A stretch of 64,000 bases of DNA from an uncultured Maribacter sp. (GTDB lineage Bacteria; Bacteroidota; Bacteroidia; Flavobacteriales; Flavobacteriaceae): assembly GCA_947498505.1 (NCBI GenBank), contig CANMKG010000003.1, positions 248,001-312,000 on the forward strand, given 5' to 3'. The notes below the pieces were generated by a model, which was not told the origin of the DNA, did not search any database, and saw only the letters and a program-made list of their open reading frames with translations. The number at the start of each line of letters is the position of its first letter. Within the stretch, counting starts at the first letter, position 1. The position numbers and the translations under genes are program-made. Shown piece by piece: positions 38,372 through 46,722 of the stretch.

Positions 38372-39700
38372 TTGGACCCTGAACCCCTTAGTTTGCTTTC
38401 TTTTTTTATGGTTTTTGATAGTGCTTTTGCCTTAAAAATCATAGTTCTTATATTTTTGCTTGTATGCTCTGCTCTAATTTCAGGTGCCGAGGTTGCATTT
38501 TTTGGACTTACATCTGTTCAACTTAAAGAAATTGAAGAAAAGAAAACCGCAAAGGGAGCGTTAATTTTAAAATTACTTAATCGACCTAAAAAACTATTGG
38601 CTACAATACTTATTACAAATAATGCTATTAACATTGGTATTGTTTTGTTGTTTAATGTAATTGGGGATACTTTATTTTCAAATATCACATATATTTTATT
38701 TGGAGTAGTATCCGTACGTTTTCTCCTGGAGGTCGTAGTGGCAACGTTTTTAATATTAATGTTTGGCGAAATTCTTCCTAAAATATATGCAAATAGAAAT
38801 GCGATAAGCTTCTCTCATTTTATGGTTTATCCTTTAAAACTATTAGATGTAATTTTTTCTCCTTTCAGTCTTCCTATGCGAGCTGGAACGGTTTTTTTGT
38901 ATAATAAATTGGGAAAAGAAAAATCTAATCTAAGTGTAGATCATTTATCCCAGGCATTGGAGCTAACATCAGATGGTGATACAACTAAGGAAGAACAGAA
39001 AATTTTAGAAGGTATAGTATCTTTTGGTAATACAGATACTAAACAAGTAATGAGACCTCGTATCGATATTTTTGCGTTAAATGAGGAGATGAGATTCTCT
39101 GAGGTTTTGTCAGAAATAAAACAGAATGGTTACTCAAGAATACCCGTGTTTTCAGATAGTATGGATAATGTTCTAGGGGTACTATACGTTAAAGATTTAT
39201 TACCACATTTAGAACGAAAAACGTTTAATTGGACTTCTTTGATTAGGGAGCCTTATTTTGTTCCGGAGAACAAAAAGTTAGATGATTTACTGCTTGAATT
39301 TCAGGAAAAGAAAAATCACCTAGCTGTAGTGGTAGATGAGTATGGTGGTACATCGGGTATTGTTACACTTGAAGATATTATTGAAGAAATTGTTGGTGAT
39401 ATTAGTGATGAGTTTGATGATGAAGATTTAATATATTCTAAGTTAGACGAGTTCAATTATGTTTTTGAAGGTAAAACAACGCTTAAAGATTTTTATAGAG
39501 TTGTAAAATTGGAGAACACACAGGAGTTTGAAGATGAAAAGGGGGAGTCTGAAACCATTGCAGGTTTTGTATTAGAAATAGCAGGGAGTTTTCCTAAAAG
39601 AGGAGATAAAATACGCTTCAACAATTATCAATTTGTTGTTGAGAGTCTAGATAAAAAGCGTTTAAAACAAATAAAAGTTACTTTGCCTTATGAACAATAA
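38372..39700 (+). CDS. gldE: Gliding-motility protein GldE
   Basis: 442 residues. An N-terminal DUF21/CNNM membrane domain (about 15-190, four hydrophobic segments, GAEVAFFGL motif), two CBS domains (about 205-335, SRIPVFSDSMDNVLGVLYVKD and VVDEYGGTSGIVTLEDIIEEIVGD) and a C-terminal CorC/HlyC-type domain. GldE works with GldD in gliding and T9SS function in Flavobacterium; it resembles ion-transport-linked CorC proteins. The frame opens with TTG at 38372 (MDPEPLSLL); the first ATG is codon 13 (38408). I prefer the TTG because the MDP-x-P start resembles other GldE proteins as I remember them. Confidence 0.94.
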   Translation: MDPEPLSLLSFFMVFDSAFALKIIVLIFLLVCSALISGAEVAFFGLTSVQLKEIEEKKTAKGALILKLLNRPKKLLATILITNNAINIGIVLLFNVIGDTLFSNITYILFGVVSVRFLLEVVVATFLILMFGEILPKIYANRNAISFSHFMVYPLKLLDVIFSPFSLPMRAGTVFLYNKLGKEKSNLSVDHLSQALELTSDGDTTKEEQKILEGIVSFGNTDTKQVMRPRIDIFALNEEMRFSEVLSEIKQNGYSRIPVFSDSMDNVLGVLYVKDLLPHLERKTFNWTSLIREPYFVPENKKLDDLLLEFQEKKNHLAVVVDEYGGTSGIVTLEDIIEEIVGDISDEFDDEDLIYSKLDEFNYVFEGKTTLKDFYRVVKLENTQEFEDEKGESETIAGFVLEIAGSFPKRGDKIRFNNYQFVVESLDKKRLKQIKVTLPYEQ

Positions 39701-40247
39701 GTTATTTTTTTTAATACTAATATTGCTAGGGGCTTATGGTTGTAAGGATGACGTGTTGCTACCAAAACCAAAGGCCCAGTTAAGGTTAGAATATCCTAAA
39801 GCGAAATTTCAAAAATTAACTAGTGATATTTATGAGTTTGATTACAACACCTTAGCAAGCGTAAAAAATCAAAAGGGAAACTCACTTACTATAGATTACC
39901 CTGCAATGAAAGGCTCTATTTACATTACCTATAAACCTGTTGAAAATAACCTTGAGAAGTTAATGGCTGATGCTCAGCGTTTATCATACGAGCACGTGGT
40001 TAAGGCAGATGGAATAGAAACTGATGTTTTTGAAAATAAGGAAAACAAGGTTTACGGCATGTTGTATGAAGTAAAAGGAAATGCTGCTTCGCAATCACAA
40101 TTTTATGTAACCGATAGCTTGAAGCACTTCCTTACGGGGTCAGTATACTTTTACACTAAGCCTAACTATGATTCAATTTATCCAGCTGCTGCGTACATAC
40201 AAAAAGACATACGCAGCATTATGGAAAGTTTAGAATGGAAGAATTAA
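39690..40247 (+). CDS. gldD: Gliding-motility lipoprotein GldD
   Basis: 185 residues, overlapping the gldE end by 11 bases. The lipoprotein signal ends LLGAYGC, with Cys18 as the lipid site, so it is a periplasmic-facing lipoprotein. Conserved parts include PKPKAQLRLEYPKAKF and the block DIRSIMESLEW near the C-terminus. GldD is required for gliding and T9SS secretion in Flavobacterium johnsoniae; its exact role is not known. Its stop abuts the stop of a convergent lipoprotein gene. Confidence 0.95.
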   Translation: MNNKLFFLILILLGAYGCKDDVLLPKPKAQLRLEYPKAKFQKLTSDIYEFDYNTLASVKNQKGNSLTIDYPAMKGSIYITYKPVENNLEKLMADAQRLSYEHVVKADGIETDVFENKENKVYGMLYEVKGNAASQSQFYVTDSLKHFLTGSVYFYTKPNYDSIYPAAAYIQKDIRSIMESLEWKN

Positions 40248-40667
40248 TTAGCTTTTTGCTAGTAATTTCTTCACATTCGCCATACTTGTATTTATAATTT
40301 TATTTAGAGCTTTCAATTTAACTTCTTCCTCATTGAGTAGTTGTTGTTTTTCCTTAGTGAGTGCTTTTTTACCAGAAACCTCATACTTGTCAAAACTTTT
40401 ACCAAAGTTATTCATCCAGGTCATCATGGCTTTGTTGGAGGTTTGAAGTTCCTTTTTTGCTAAATCAACATTATTTTTTTTCTCAGGGGTTTCAGGTTTA
40501 CTTTTTAATTGCTCCACAAGTTTAAATAAATCCCCCATTTTTGGCATAATTTCATCATGCAACTCCATTACTTCTTTAATAGAGACATTTTTTGATTCAT
40601 TTTTTTGCCCAATACAAGATGAGGAAATTAAAAAGGTAATTACTAAAATTTTATATATGTATTTCAT
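40248..40667 (-). CDS. Small lipoprotein-like, first of two paralogues
   Basis: 139 residues from the ATG at 40667 (MKYIYKILVITFLISSSC), which puts a lipoprotein-like signal at the start; eight further upstream codons are rejected. The rest is helical and polar. It carries MELHDEIMPKMGDL and TSNKAMMTWMNNFGKSFD, closely matching the neighbour at 40753-41184. I do not recognise a named family with a known function. It is the last gene of a minus-strand group with a PepSY protein and a TonB receptor, so a role in metal or siderophore uptake is guessed from context only. Confidence 0.75.
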   Translation of the reverse strand: MKYIYKILVITFLISSSCIGQKNESKNVSIKEVMELHDEIMPKMGDLFKLVEQLKSKPETPEKKNNVDLAKKELQTSNKAMMTWMNNFGKSFDKYEVSGKKALTKEKQQLLNEEEVKLKALNKIINTSMANVKKLLAKS

Positions 40668-40752
40668 TTTTACACTTAGTTTGCAATGCAAAGTTATTAC
40701 TATTTGTCTGTTAACCAGGATAGTTGCAATAGCTTTTAATCGAAAATAATGG

Positions 40753-41184
40753 TTATATATCTTTTAACAGTGATTCTGCATTGGTGATGCTGGTATTAAT
40801 TTGAGTTTTTAGAGCTTTTACTTTTTCTTCTTCTTCATTAAGCCAAAGTTGTTTTTCTTTTGAAAGTTGTTTTCCTTTTAAAATTTCATCTGAATTAAAG
40901 CGGTCGCCAAAATCTTTCATCCAATCCATCATAGCTTTATGTGAATTTTGTAAATCTTCCATCCCTTTATGATATTTTAAACCACTTTCGGTTGTGTCTA
41001 CCATAGGTTTAAGTTTTGCAACTAATTTGCCTATAGTGCTCATTTTTGGCATTACTTCATCATGAATATTCATTACTCTTTCCATTTGAGTAATTTCTGA
41101 ATTGCTTTTTTCTTTTTTCTCTTGTTTGCATGAAAAGAAAATTAATGTAAATACAAGAGTAATAATACTAAGGTGTTTTTTCAT
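40753..41184 (-). CDS. Small lipoprotein, second of two paralogues
   Basis: 143 residues. A lipoprotein signal ends LIFFSCKQ, so Cys19 is probably lipidated. The mature part is helical, with MNIHDEVMPKMSTIGKL, NSHKAMMDWMKDFGDRF and a coiled C-terminus LNEEEEKVKALKTQINTS. The downstream gene repeats these blocks in the same order, so the two arose by tandem duplication. The function is unknown. It starts 21 bases after the PepSY gene and is likely cotranscribed with it. Confidence 0.78.
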   Translation of the reverse strand: MKKHLSIITLVFTLIFFSCKQEKKEKSNSEITQMERVMNIHDEVMPKMSTIGKLVAKLKPMVDTTESGLKYHKGMEDLQNSHKAMMDWMKDFGDRFNSDEILKGKQLSKEKQLWLNEEEEKVKALKTQINTSITNAESLLKDI

Positions 41185-41205
41185 TTTTTTACTTTTTAAT
41201 GTATG

Positions 41206-42456
41206 TTATACAATTGAGGTTTTTGGTTTTTTAAATTTTTCTATGACGAGAATAATGAGTAAGCTAATACCAAATAAAGGAAAAACAATAGCTAACAACA
41301 CTAAGATGCTTATAATTCCGTATCCAACATTAAAGTGTTTAGGCGTTTTAGGAATACTCCAACTTCCTTTTCTTTTTCGGAGGAAGTAGGAAAAAATAGC
41401 AGATACACTTGAAACAAATAAAGCTAACGCAACAAAAATCATTAACCACCAATTCCAACTACCAAATTGTCCTTGATGAAAAGCCATTACCCACATTCTA
41501 CTTCGCATTAAAAATCCCACATCGCTCCAGTTATCTTTATGAAGAAGCTCTCCAGAATATTGATCAAAATGATATTTTTTTTGCGCTTGCAAATTGGAGA
41601 AAACTTGATTAGAAATACTGTACACGCCATGTTTTCCTTTAGGAAATTCAATTGTTACATCGCCTTCTAAATTTAAGGAGTGAGCTTTTGTAATCATGGC
41701 ATCTAATGACAAAGGTTTGTCCTTAACATTAGACTTAAAAGTATGTCCGTGCCAGGTTGAAGGAAAGCCAGTATTGGTTTGTTTTTGAACCCATTTAAAA
41801 TTATCACCAAAAACATCGGTCCATGGAAAGCCACCAGCAAGAGTTAGTAGTAATAAGCCAGATATCCAAAAACTAATTATGGCATGCAAGTCTCTAAATA
41901 AAACTCTTTTTCCTTGATGTATTCTGGGAATAAAAAAACCTTTTAAGTTCCAGCTTCTTGACGGCCACCAAACATATAGTCCTGTGATTATTAATACAAC
42001 CATCCAGCTAGCAATTAGTTCTATAACCTTTGTTCCCCATTTTCCTAAAAGAAGTTCTCCATGGAGTTTTCTTACCTTGAACATAAAAGTGTTTTTAGGT
42101 AATATTTCTCCAGTTACCTTACCATTATATGGATTGATGTATAAACTTGTTTTTCCGCCAAATTTTCCTGAAACAAATTCGGTTGCTTGATTTGTTTGCT
42201 TAGGTATAACTACTGCATTAGGTTTTTTTACAGCGTGTTTATTTGCAATGGTTTTTTGTTCTTCAAAGGTTATTGCTTTTTGTTCAACAACAACTTCTTT
42301 AATGTGTTTTTGTCTTGGAGTTTCGTAATCTTCTTTCAAAAGATATATTAAACCCGTTACAGAAAGTATTATGACAAATGGAAGGGAAACTAATCCAGCA
42401 ATAACGTGCCATTTCCAGAGCCATTTATTCAGCTTTTCGTTTTTTTTCATTTTCAT
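41206..42456 (-). CDS. PepSY-associated membrane protein
   Basis: 416 residues with four to five membrane helices and a PepSY-TM layout: W-x-W-H first helix (KWLWKWHVIAGLVSLPFV), a periplasmic loop, ELIASWMVVLIITGLYVWWPSR, FRDLHAIISFWISGLLLLTLAGG, and a last helix block with FHQGQFGSWN. Conserved His residues suggest haem or metal contact. Such proteins are often encoded with siderophore TonB receptors and may act as ferric-siderophore reductases. It follows the TonB receptor gene, but a terminator-like hairpin lies between them. Confidence 0.88.
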   Translation of the reverse strand: MKMKKNEKLNKWLWKWHVIAGLVSLPFVIILSVTGLIYLLKEDYETPRQKHIKEVVVEQKAITFEEQKTIANKHAVKKPNAVVIPKQTNQATEFVSGKFGGKTSLYINPYNGKVTGEILPKNTFMFKVRKLHGELLLGKWGTKVIELIASWMVVLIITGLYVWWPSRSWNLKGFFIPRIHQGKRVLFRDLHAIISFWISGLLLLTLAGGFPWTDVFGDNFKWVQKQTNTGFPSTWHGHTFKSNVKDKPLSLDAMITKAHSLNLEGDVTIEFPKGKHGVYSISNQVFSNLQAQKKYHFDQYSGELLHKDNWSDVGFLMRSRMWVMAFHQGQFGSWNWWLMIFVALALFVSSVSAIFSYFLRKRKGSWSIPKTPKHFNVGYGIISILVLLAIVFPLFGISLLIILVIEKFKKPKTSIV

Positions 42457-42465
42457 TGAGATTGA

Positions 42466-42494
42466 AAAAGGGATGCATAAAAAACATCCCTTTT
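42466..42494 (-). terminator. Hairpin between TonB receptor and PepSY genes
   Basis: A perfect 10-pair stem AAAAGGGATG/CATCCCTTTT (42466-42475 with 42485-42494), loop of 9 bases. On the minus strand it runs into TTTTTC. It lies directly after the receptor stop and before the PepSY start, so it may separate or attenuate the two. Confidence 0.7.
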
Positions 42495-42499
42495 AAAAA

Positions 42500-44830
42500 T
42501 TAAAACGAATATTTTACTCCTGCATGAAAAGCTCTGGGATTTCCAACAATATATCTATTAGCATTTCTAAATCTGTTATAAGAAGCTCTAACGGAATATA
42601 AGTCTTCAAAAATGTTCAAGGCATGTGCCCAAATCTCAAGGTTTTTGCAGCTGTAGGTCGCTCTCAAATTAAAAATGTTATGCCCGCCATAGGTTGCGGT
42701 GCCAAAAGTTCCATCACCATTATCAACTTGATTTTCAAAGCTGGTATTATACTTTCCTACTAATTCATGCTCTGCCGAAATAGCAAAGTTTTTAAAGAAA
42801 GAAGGTTGGTATCTAATTATAGATAGGCCTAACAAGTTTGGAGCGGTTTCCATGGGAGTGTTTGAATAGTCTACACCTCCTTCAAAAAAGCTAAGATATT
42901 CGTGATTAGCATAACTTCCATTATGTGTCAAACTAAGTTCTTTGGTTGGTTTATAAGTTACTCCATATTCCAGACCATATGAGCGGGTTTTACCTGCGTT
43001 TGCATTGTAAAAAAGGTCATTTGGGTCTCTAAGCGTAATTAAAGTGTTTTTGCCATCTAGTAAATAAAGAGCAGCATCTAACTTCCATTGGTCATTAACA
43101 AAGAAACCACCAATTTCATAGTTGTTATAATCACTTGGTTTAAGTTCAAAAATTTCTCCTCCAATGTCTACTAAACTATTTCTATATAATGTTGAAGTTT
43201 GAGGTGGAGTAAAACCGTTTGAGTAATTAGTGTACATACCCATGGTGTTTGAAAAATTATAGTTTACACCTAACTTGGGAGAAATATTTTCGTATTCTGA
43301 TTTAGCGTCTTGGGCTCCTGCCTGATTTTCAATTTGGTTATCATAATCGTATACAAATTTGTCGTAGCGTAGCGCCGCGGTAATTTTTAAGGCTTCAATA
43401 GGAGATATTTCGTATTGAAAATAACCAGCGTAATTTAAAATATCTGCCTGATAATTTAGAATGTAATCTCCCGCGTTAAGAGTAAAATTTGTGTTTTTTC
43501 CTGTTTCGGGATCAACCGTAATATTAATAGTTTCCGCAACATAATCCTGAGGAGAAAAATCGGTTGAAGTTCCAAAAATTAAAGAAGAGTTTAATGCGTT
43601 AAATTTCAATTTGTGTTGAATTAGTCCAACGTAACTGTTGAAGCTATTCGAATTTATTTCACCAGAACCAGAACCCGTAAGTTGTCCGTTGTTTCTAAAT
43701 TGTCTAACTCTATAGGATGGATTTTGATCCATTCTATTGTCTCTAAAAATAAAATTAAAAGAAGTTTTATTGTTATCGTTCCAAAACTTGTCTAAGCTAC
43801 TTCGAAATCTAAAAGCTAAAGCAACCCTTTCCGTAAAAGTTTGATCACTTTCATAATTACCTCCTAGGTAGTCTGATTGGCTTAGCGACCCAGTCATGTC
43901 AGTTCTGTAATCAATAACTGTGAGGGCGTTAGTCCATTTGAGGGTTTTAGAAAAATCGTTTATCGTTTTAAAGGTTAGAGCAAATTTTTCATAATCAGTA
44001 TGGTCAATTGGACCATCTTCTCTATGAATAAAATGTGTTCCTAAATAAAAACCAAAGTTTTTATTGTTGTGATGCGAGATTTCTGCTTCATATTTTTTTA
44101 GCCCCATATCATTTGCTTGAAGACTAATACTTCCGTGCAAACCTGGTTTAGGTGTTTTTGTTAAAAAGTTAAAACTACCACCAATGGATTCACTTCCGTA
44201 AATACTTGAAGCTGGACCTTTTAATACTTCAACACGTTCAAAAGAAGTATTGTTCATTTCTAATAATGCATTATGATTAAATACTGATGTTGGTCTAATA
44301 GGTAATCCATCTTCAACATATAAAAACAAAGACTTTGTTGAAATAGGTGAGCGTACGGCCATAAAATGTACCTCGTTGCTTGACGCTTTTGAGGTAGCCA
44401 TAAACACCCCAGGCACTTGGTTTACTATTTGTTCTATGCCAAATGCCTTTGTTTCCTTAATTGTCTGTGCATTAATAACAGAGATAGCGGCGGGAACTTC
44501 TTTTCTTTTCTGCTGCTCTCTACTTGCGGAAATAACAACTTCATCTAATGACTCTTCAAGCATTTGAAGTTGAATGGTATTAAAGTCGTTGGTTAGTTTT
44601 AGGGTTCTATTTTTATAACCCAAATAACTGATGGTTACTTCAGGAGTTCCTGAAATTTTTATTGTGAAGTTTCCAGTATTGTCTGTTGAAACACCTTGGT
44701 TTCCAAACATCACAGTAGCTCCGTAAAGTGGAAAATTATTGGTGTCTGTAACTCTTCCTTTATATGTATTTTGAGCAAAAGAAATTGAGCAAATAGCAAA
44801 AGCTATAAGCGTGGTAATGAATGTTCTCAT
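42500..44830 (-). CDS. TonB-dependent receptor, siderophore/metal type
   Basis: 776 residues. Signal peptide (MRTFITTLIAFAICSISFAQ), carboxypeptidase-regulatory-like domain (about 20-95, YKGRVTDTNNFPLYGATVMF), plug (about 100-225, ending in the EVLKGPASSIYGSESIGG block typical of FecA-type receptors) and a 22-strand barrel ending RAFHAGVKYSF. The outer-membrane protein should import a metal complex. The PepSY gene downstream and the small Cys-motif protein upstream fit iron or copper acquisition; the ligand is not known. Confidence 0.92.
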   Translation of the reverse strand: MRTFITTLIAFAICSISFAQNTYKGRVTDTNNFPLYGATVMFGNQGVSTDNTGNFTIKISGTPEVTISYLGYKNRTLKLTNDFNTIQLQMLEESLDEVVISASREQQKRKEVPAAISVINAQTIKETKAFGIEQIVNQVPGVFMATSKASSNEVHFMAVRSPISTKSLFLYVEDGLPIRPTSVFNHNALLEMNNTSFERVEVLKGPASSIYGSESIGGSFNFLTKTPKPGLHGSISLQANDMGLKKYEAEISHHNNKNFGFYLGTHFIHREDGPIDHTDYEKFALTFKTINDFSKTLKWTNALTVIDYRTDMTGSLSQSDYLGGNYESDQTFTERVALAFRFRSSLDKFWNDNNKTSFNFIFRDNRMDQNPSYRVRQFRNNGQLTGSGSGEINSNSFNSYVGLIQHKLKFNALNSSLIFGTSTDFSPQDYVAETINITVDPETGKNTNFTLNAGDYILNYQADILNYAGYFQYEISPIEALKITAALRYDKFVYDYDNQIENQAGAQDAKSEYENISPKLGVNYNFSNTMGMYTNYSNGFTPPQTSTLYRNSLVDIGGEIFELKPSDYNNYEIGGFFVNDQWKLDAALYLLDGKNTLITLRDPNDLFYNANAGKTRSYGLEYGVTYKPTKELSLTHNGSYANHEYLSFFEGGVDYSNTPMETAPNLLGLSIIRYQPSFFKNFAISAEHELVGKYNTSFENQVDNGDGTFGTATYGGHNIFNLRATYSCKNLEIWAHALNIFEDLYSVRASYNRFRNANRYIVGNPRAFHAGVKYSF

Positions 44831-44843
44831 TTATTTTGTATTA

Positions 44844-44863
44844 AAAAACGCAAGAATTCTTGC
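44844..44863 (-). terminator. Perfect palindrome and T-run before the TonB receptor gene
   Basis: GCAAGAATTCTTGC at 44850-44863 is a perfect 14-base palindrome; on the minus strand it is followed at once by GTTTTTT. It can form a 5-pair hairpin with an AATT loop and act as a terminator or attenuator after the gene at 44912-45325 and 14 bases before the receptor ATG. A protein operator is the alternative. Confidence 0.6.
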
Positions 44864-44911
44864 TTGTAAATTATTGAATTATGTACAGCAATAACGTTCT
44901 TAATTAGTGTA

Positions 44912-45325
44912 TTAAGAATTTGCCGATTTTATAGATTTTGCCTGAAAAGAATTGCGTTTGGGCGGCTTTAAATTATAAGAAAGATGTAAAAAATGATAAT
45001 TTGTAATGTAAACACTTTCTAATTTAAAACACTTTTGGGTTTCATTGTCTACAGCTAACTGTAACAAAGTAACAAAACCTACAGGATATTCTTCCATTGC
45101 AATTCTAGGTAGATTTTGTTTTTTTTCATCCTCCTGCTCTTGCAGTTGTTTCATTAAATAGCATTTTCCTTTACAGTTTAGTTCAGTATTATCTTTGTTT
45201 ACACAAAGAAATTCAGCTATATAATCTTTATTTACTACATATTCGAAAAGGGGAAGAACTGGTCTTAACATAGCCAGTACATATAAAAAGATAAAGAGCC
45301 CCGCCCAAATAGATTTTAATTTCAA
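44912..45325 (-). CDS. Small exported Cys-motif protein next to TonB receptor
   Basis: 137 residues. The frame opens with TTG at 45325 (MKLKSIWAGLFIFLYVLAM); there is no ATG before the hydrophobic N-terminal segment (about 5-25), so TTG is needed to keep it. The middle has LCVNKDNTELNCKGKCYLMK, with a C-x-G-x-C pair and a third Cys eleven residues before. The C-terminus is polar. From memory similar small proteins with an N-C-x-G-K-C-Y-L motif are often found beside flavobacterial TonB receptors. Metal binding is plausible; the function is unknown. Confidence 0.72.
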   Translation of the reverse strand: MKLKSIWAGLFIFLYVLAMLRPVLPLFEYVVNKDYIAEFLCVNKDNTELNCKGKCYLMKQLQEQEDEKKQNLPRIAMEEYPVGFVTLLQLAVDNETQKCFKLESVYITNYHFLHLSYNLKPPKRNSFQAKSIKSANS

Positions 45326-45504
45326 CAGAAAAATTTTGCGCTAAATTAAATCAGTTTCTCTTAAAAAACATAACATTAACAGTAAAAAATAGAGATAGAT
45401 GCTTTTTAAGATGTTCGGAAGTTTCAACATTACATTGTTTTTGGTTCGTACTATCAGATAAAAGGGAGAAATTTAAAGAGTATTAAAAAATAAGTACAAA
45501 CGCA

Positions 45505-45534
45505 TTGCTAGTTACTGAATTAGCAGTATATTTG
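45505..45534 (+). promoter_or_regulatory. Promoter for rplU-rpmA
   Basis: A -33-like TTG (45505-45507) and a perfect -7 element TATATTTG (45527-45534) are 19 bases apart, the best complete Bacteroidetes-type promoter in the window. The leader to the ATG at 45586 is about 45 bases, room for L21 autoregulation, although no structure stands out. Confidence 0.72.
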
Positions 45535-45585
45535 CAGCCGCCTATGTCAAATTAGGTAGTTTAAAAATAATTAATAATACACGCT

Positions 45586-46257
45586 ATGTACGCAATTGTA
45601 GAGATGGCAGGGCAGCAATTTAAAGTTGCGAAAGACCAAAAAGTGTATGTTCACCGTTTACAAACGGAAGAAGGTAAAAAGGTAACTTTTGACAATGTAC
45701 TTCTTTTAGACGACGGAAAGAACGTTACTGTTGGCGCCCCAGCTATAGACGGAGCCGCTGTTGAGGCTAAAGTCATTAAGCACCTTAGAGGTGACAAAGT
45801 TATTGTCTTTCATAAAAAAAGACGTAAAGGTTACAAGAAGAAAAATGGTCATCGCCAGTCTTTAACTGAGATTGTTGTTGAGAACATTATTTCTTCAGGA
45901 GCAAAAAAGACAGCGCCTAAGAAAGCTGCAGCTCCTAAAAAAGAAGCCGCTCCAAAGGCAGCAGCCCCAAAAGCTGAAGCAAAAAAGGCAGCTCCTAAAA
46001 AATCTGCTTCTAAGAAAGATGATTTAAAAAAGATTGAAGGTATTGGACCAAAAATCGCTGAAACTTTAACAGCAGCAGGAATAGCTACTTTTGCTGAGTT
46101 AGCAAAAACAGATGCTGCGAAAATTTCTGAAATCATCGCTGATGTACGTGGAAATCACGTTACTGATACTTGGCCAGCACAAGCTAAATTAGCTGCAGAT
46201 GGTAAATGGGATGAGTTAAAGAAATGGCAAGACGAATTAGACGGAGGTAAAGCGTAA
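45586..46257 (+). CDS. rplU: Ribosomal protein L21 with fused helix-hairpin-helix tail
   Basis: 223 residues, about twice the length of ordinary L21. Residues 1-105 are L21 (MYAIVEMAGQQFKVAKDQK, then KVIVFHKKRRKGYKKKNGHR). A Lys/Ala/Pro-rich linker (about 107-144) leads to a C-terminal helix-hairpin-helix domain (about 145-223) with KKIEGIGPKIAETLTAAGI and ATFAELAKTDAAKISEII. L21 binds 23S rRNA in the large subunit; the added domain probably binds nucleic acid. The coding sequence is continuous, with no frameshift. rpmA follows 41 bases on, as usual. Confidence 0.96.
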   Translation: MYAIVEMAGQQFKVAKDQKVYVHRLQTEEGKKVTFDNVLLLDDGKNVTVGAPAIDGAAVEAKVIKHLRGDKVIVFHKKRRKGYKKKNGHRQSLTEIVVENIISSGAKKTAPKKAAAPKKEAAPKAAAPKAEAKKAAPKKSASKKDDLKKIEGIGPKIAETLTAAGIATFAELAKTDAAKISEIIADVRGNHVTDTWPAQAKLAADGKWDELKKWQDELDGGKA

Positions 46258-46298
46258 TTGCTCAGCTTCTTTTGTATAACAAATAAAACCGTAACAAA

Positions 46299-46559
46299 AT
46301 GGCACATAAAAAAGGTGTAGGTAGTTCTAAAAACGGTAGAGAATCAGAATCGAAACGTTTAGGTGTTAAGATTTTTGGTGGTCAAGCGGCAATTGCTGGT
46401 AACATTATTGTTAGACAGCGTGGTACTAAACATAATCCTGGTGATAATGTTTATGCTAGTAAAGATCATACTTTACATGCTCGTGTTGATGGTATCGTAA
46501 AGTTTCAGAAAAAAGCTAGTGGAAAATCTTATGTTTCCATTGAGCCATTTGAAGCTTAA
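46299..46559 (+). CDS. rpmA: Ribosomal protein L27
   Basis: 86 residues of the large ribosomal subunit near the peptidyl-transferase centre. It begins [20 protein letters not shown] and has [10 protein letters not shown] and [13 protein letters not shown] in family order. The N-terminus starts directly at the mature residues, without the cleaved leader found in Firmicutes. It forms an operon with rplU and ends in a terminator. Confidence 0.98.
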   Translation: MAHKKGVGSSKNGRESESKRLGVKIFGGQAAIAGNIIVRQRGTKHNPGDNVYASKDHTLHARVDGIVKFQKKASGKSYVSIEPFEA

Positions 46560-46616
46560 AATAAGTCTTTATGGGTAGCCAAATACTTTAGGGTGTTTGA
46601 TTAAACAACAATATAT

Positions 46617-46652
46617 AAACCACTTGAAGTTTTCTTTGAGTGGTTTTGTTGT
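46617..46652 (+). terminator. rplU-rpmA terminator
   Basis: An 8-pair outer stem AAACCACT/AGTGGTTT (46617-46624 with 46639-46646) with a weaker inner AAG/CTT pair, followed by TTGTTG and T-rich sequence. Confidence 0.8.
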
Positions 46653-46722
46653 TTTTTGTAGATAAAAAACGTCTAAACTTTTTTCATTTACGTAAACTAA
46701 ATAGCATATTTGAATACTACTT

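Noticed and set aside
45900-46030. A frameshift or gene fusion artefact in rplU
   Set aside because: The linker and helix-hairpin-helix tail are in one open frame with normal codon use, and long L21 proteins are known in this group.
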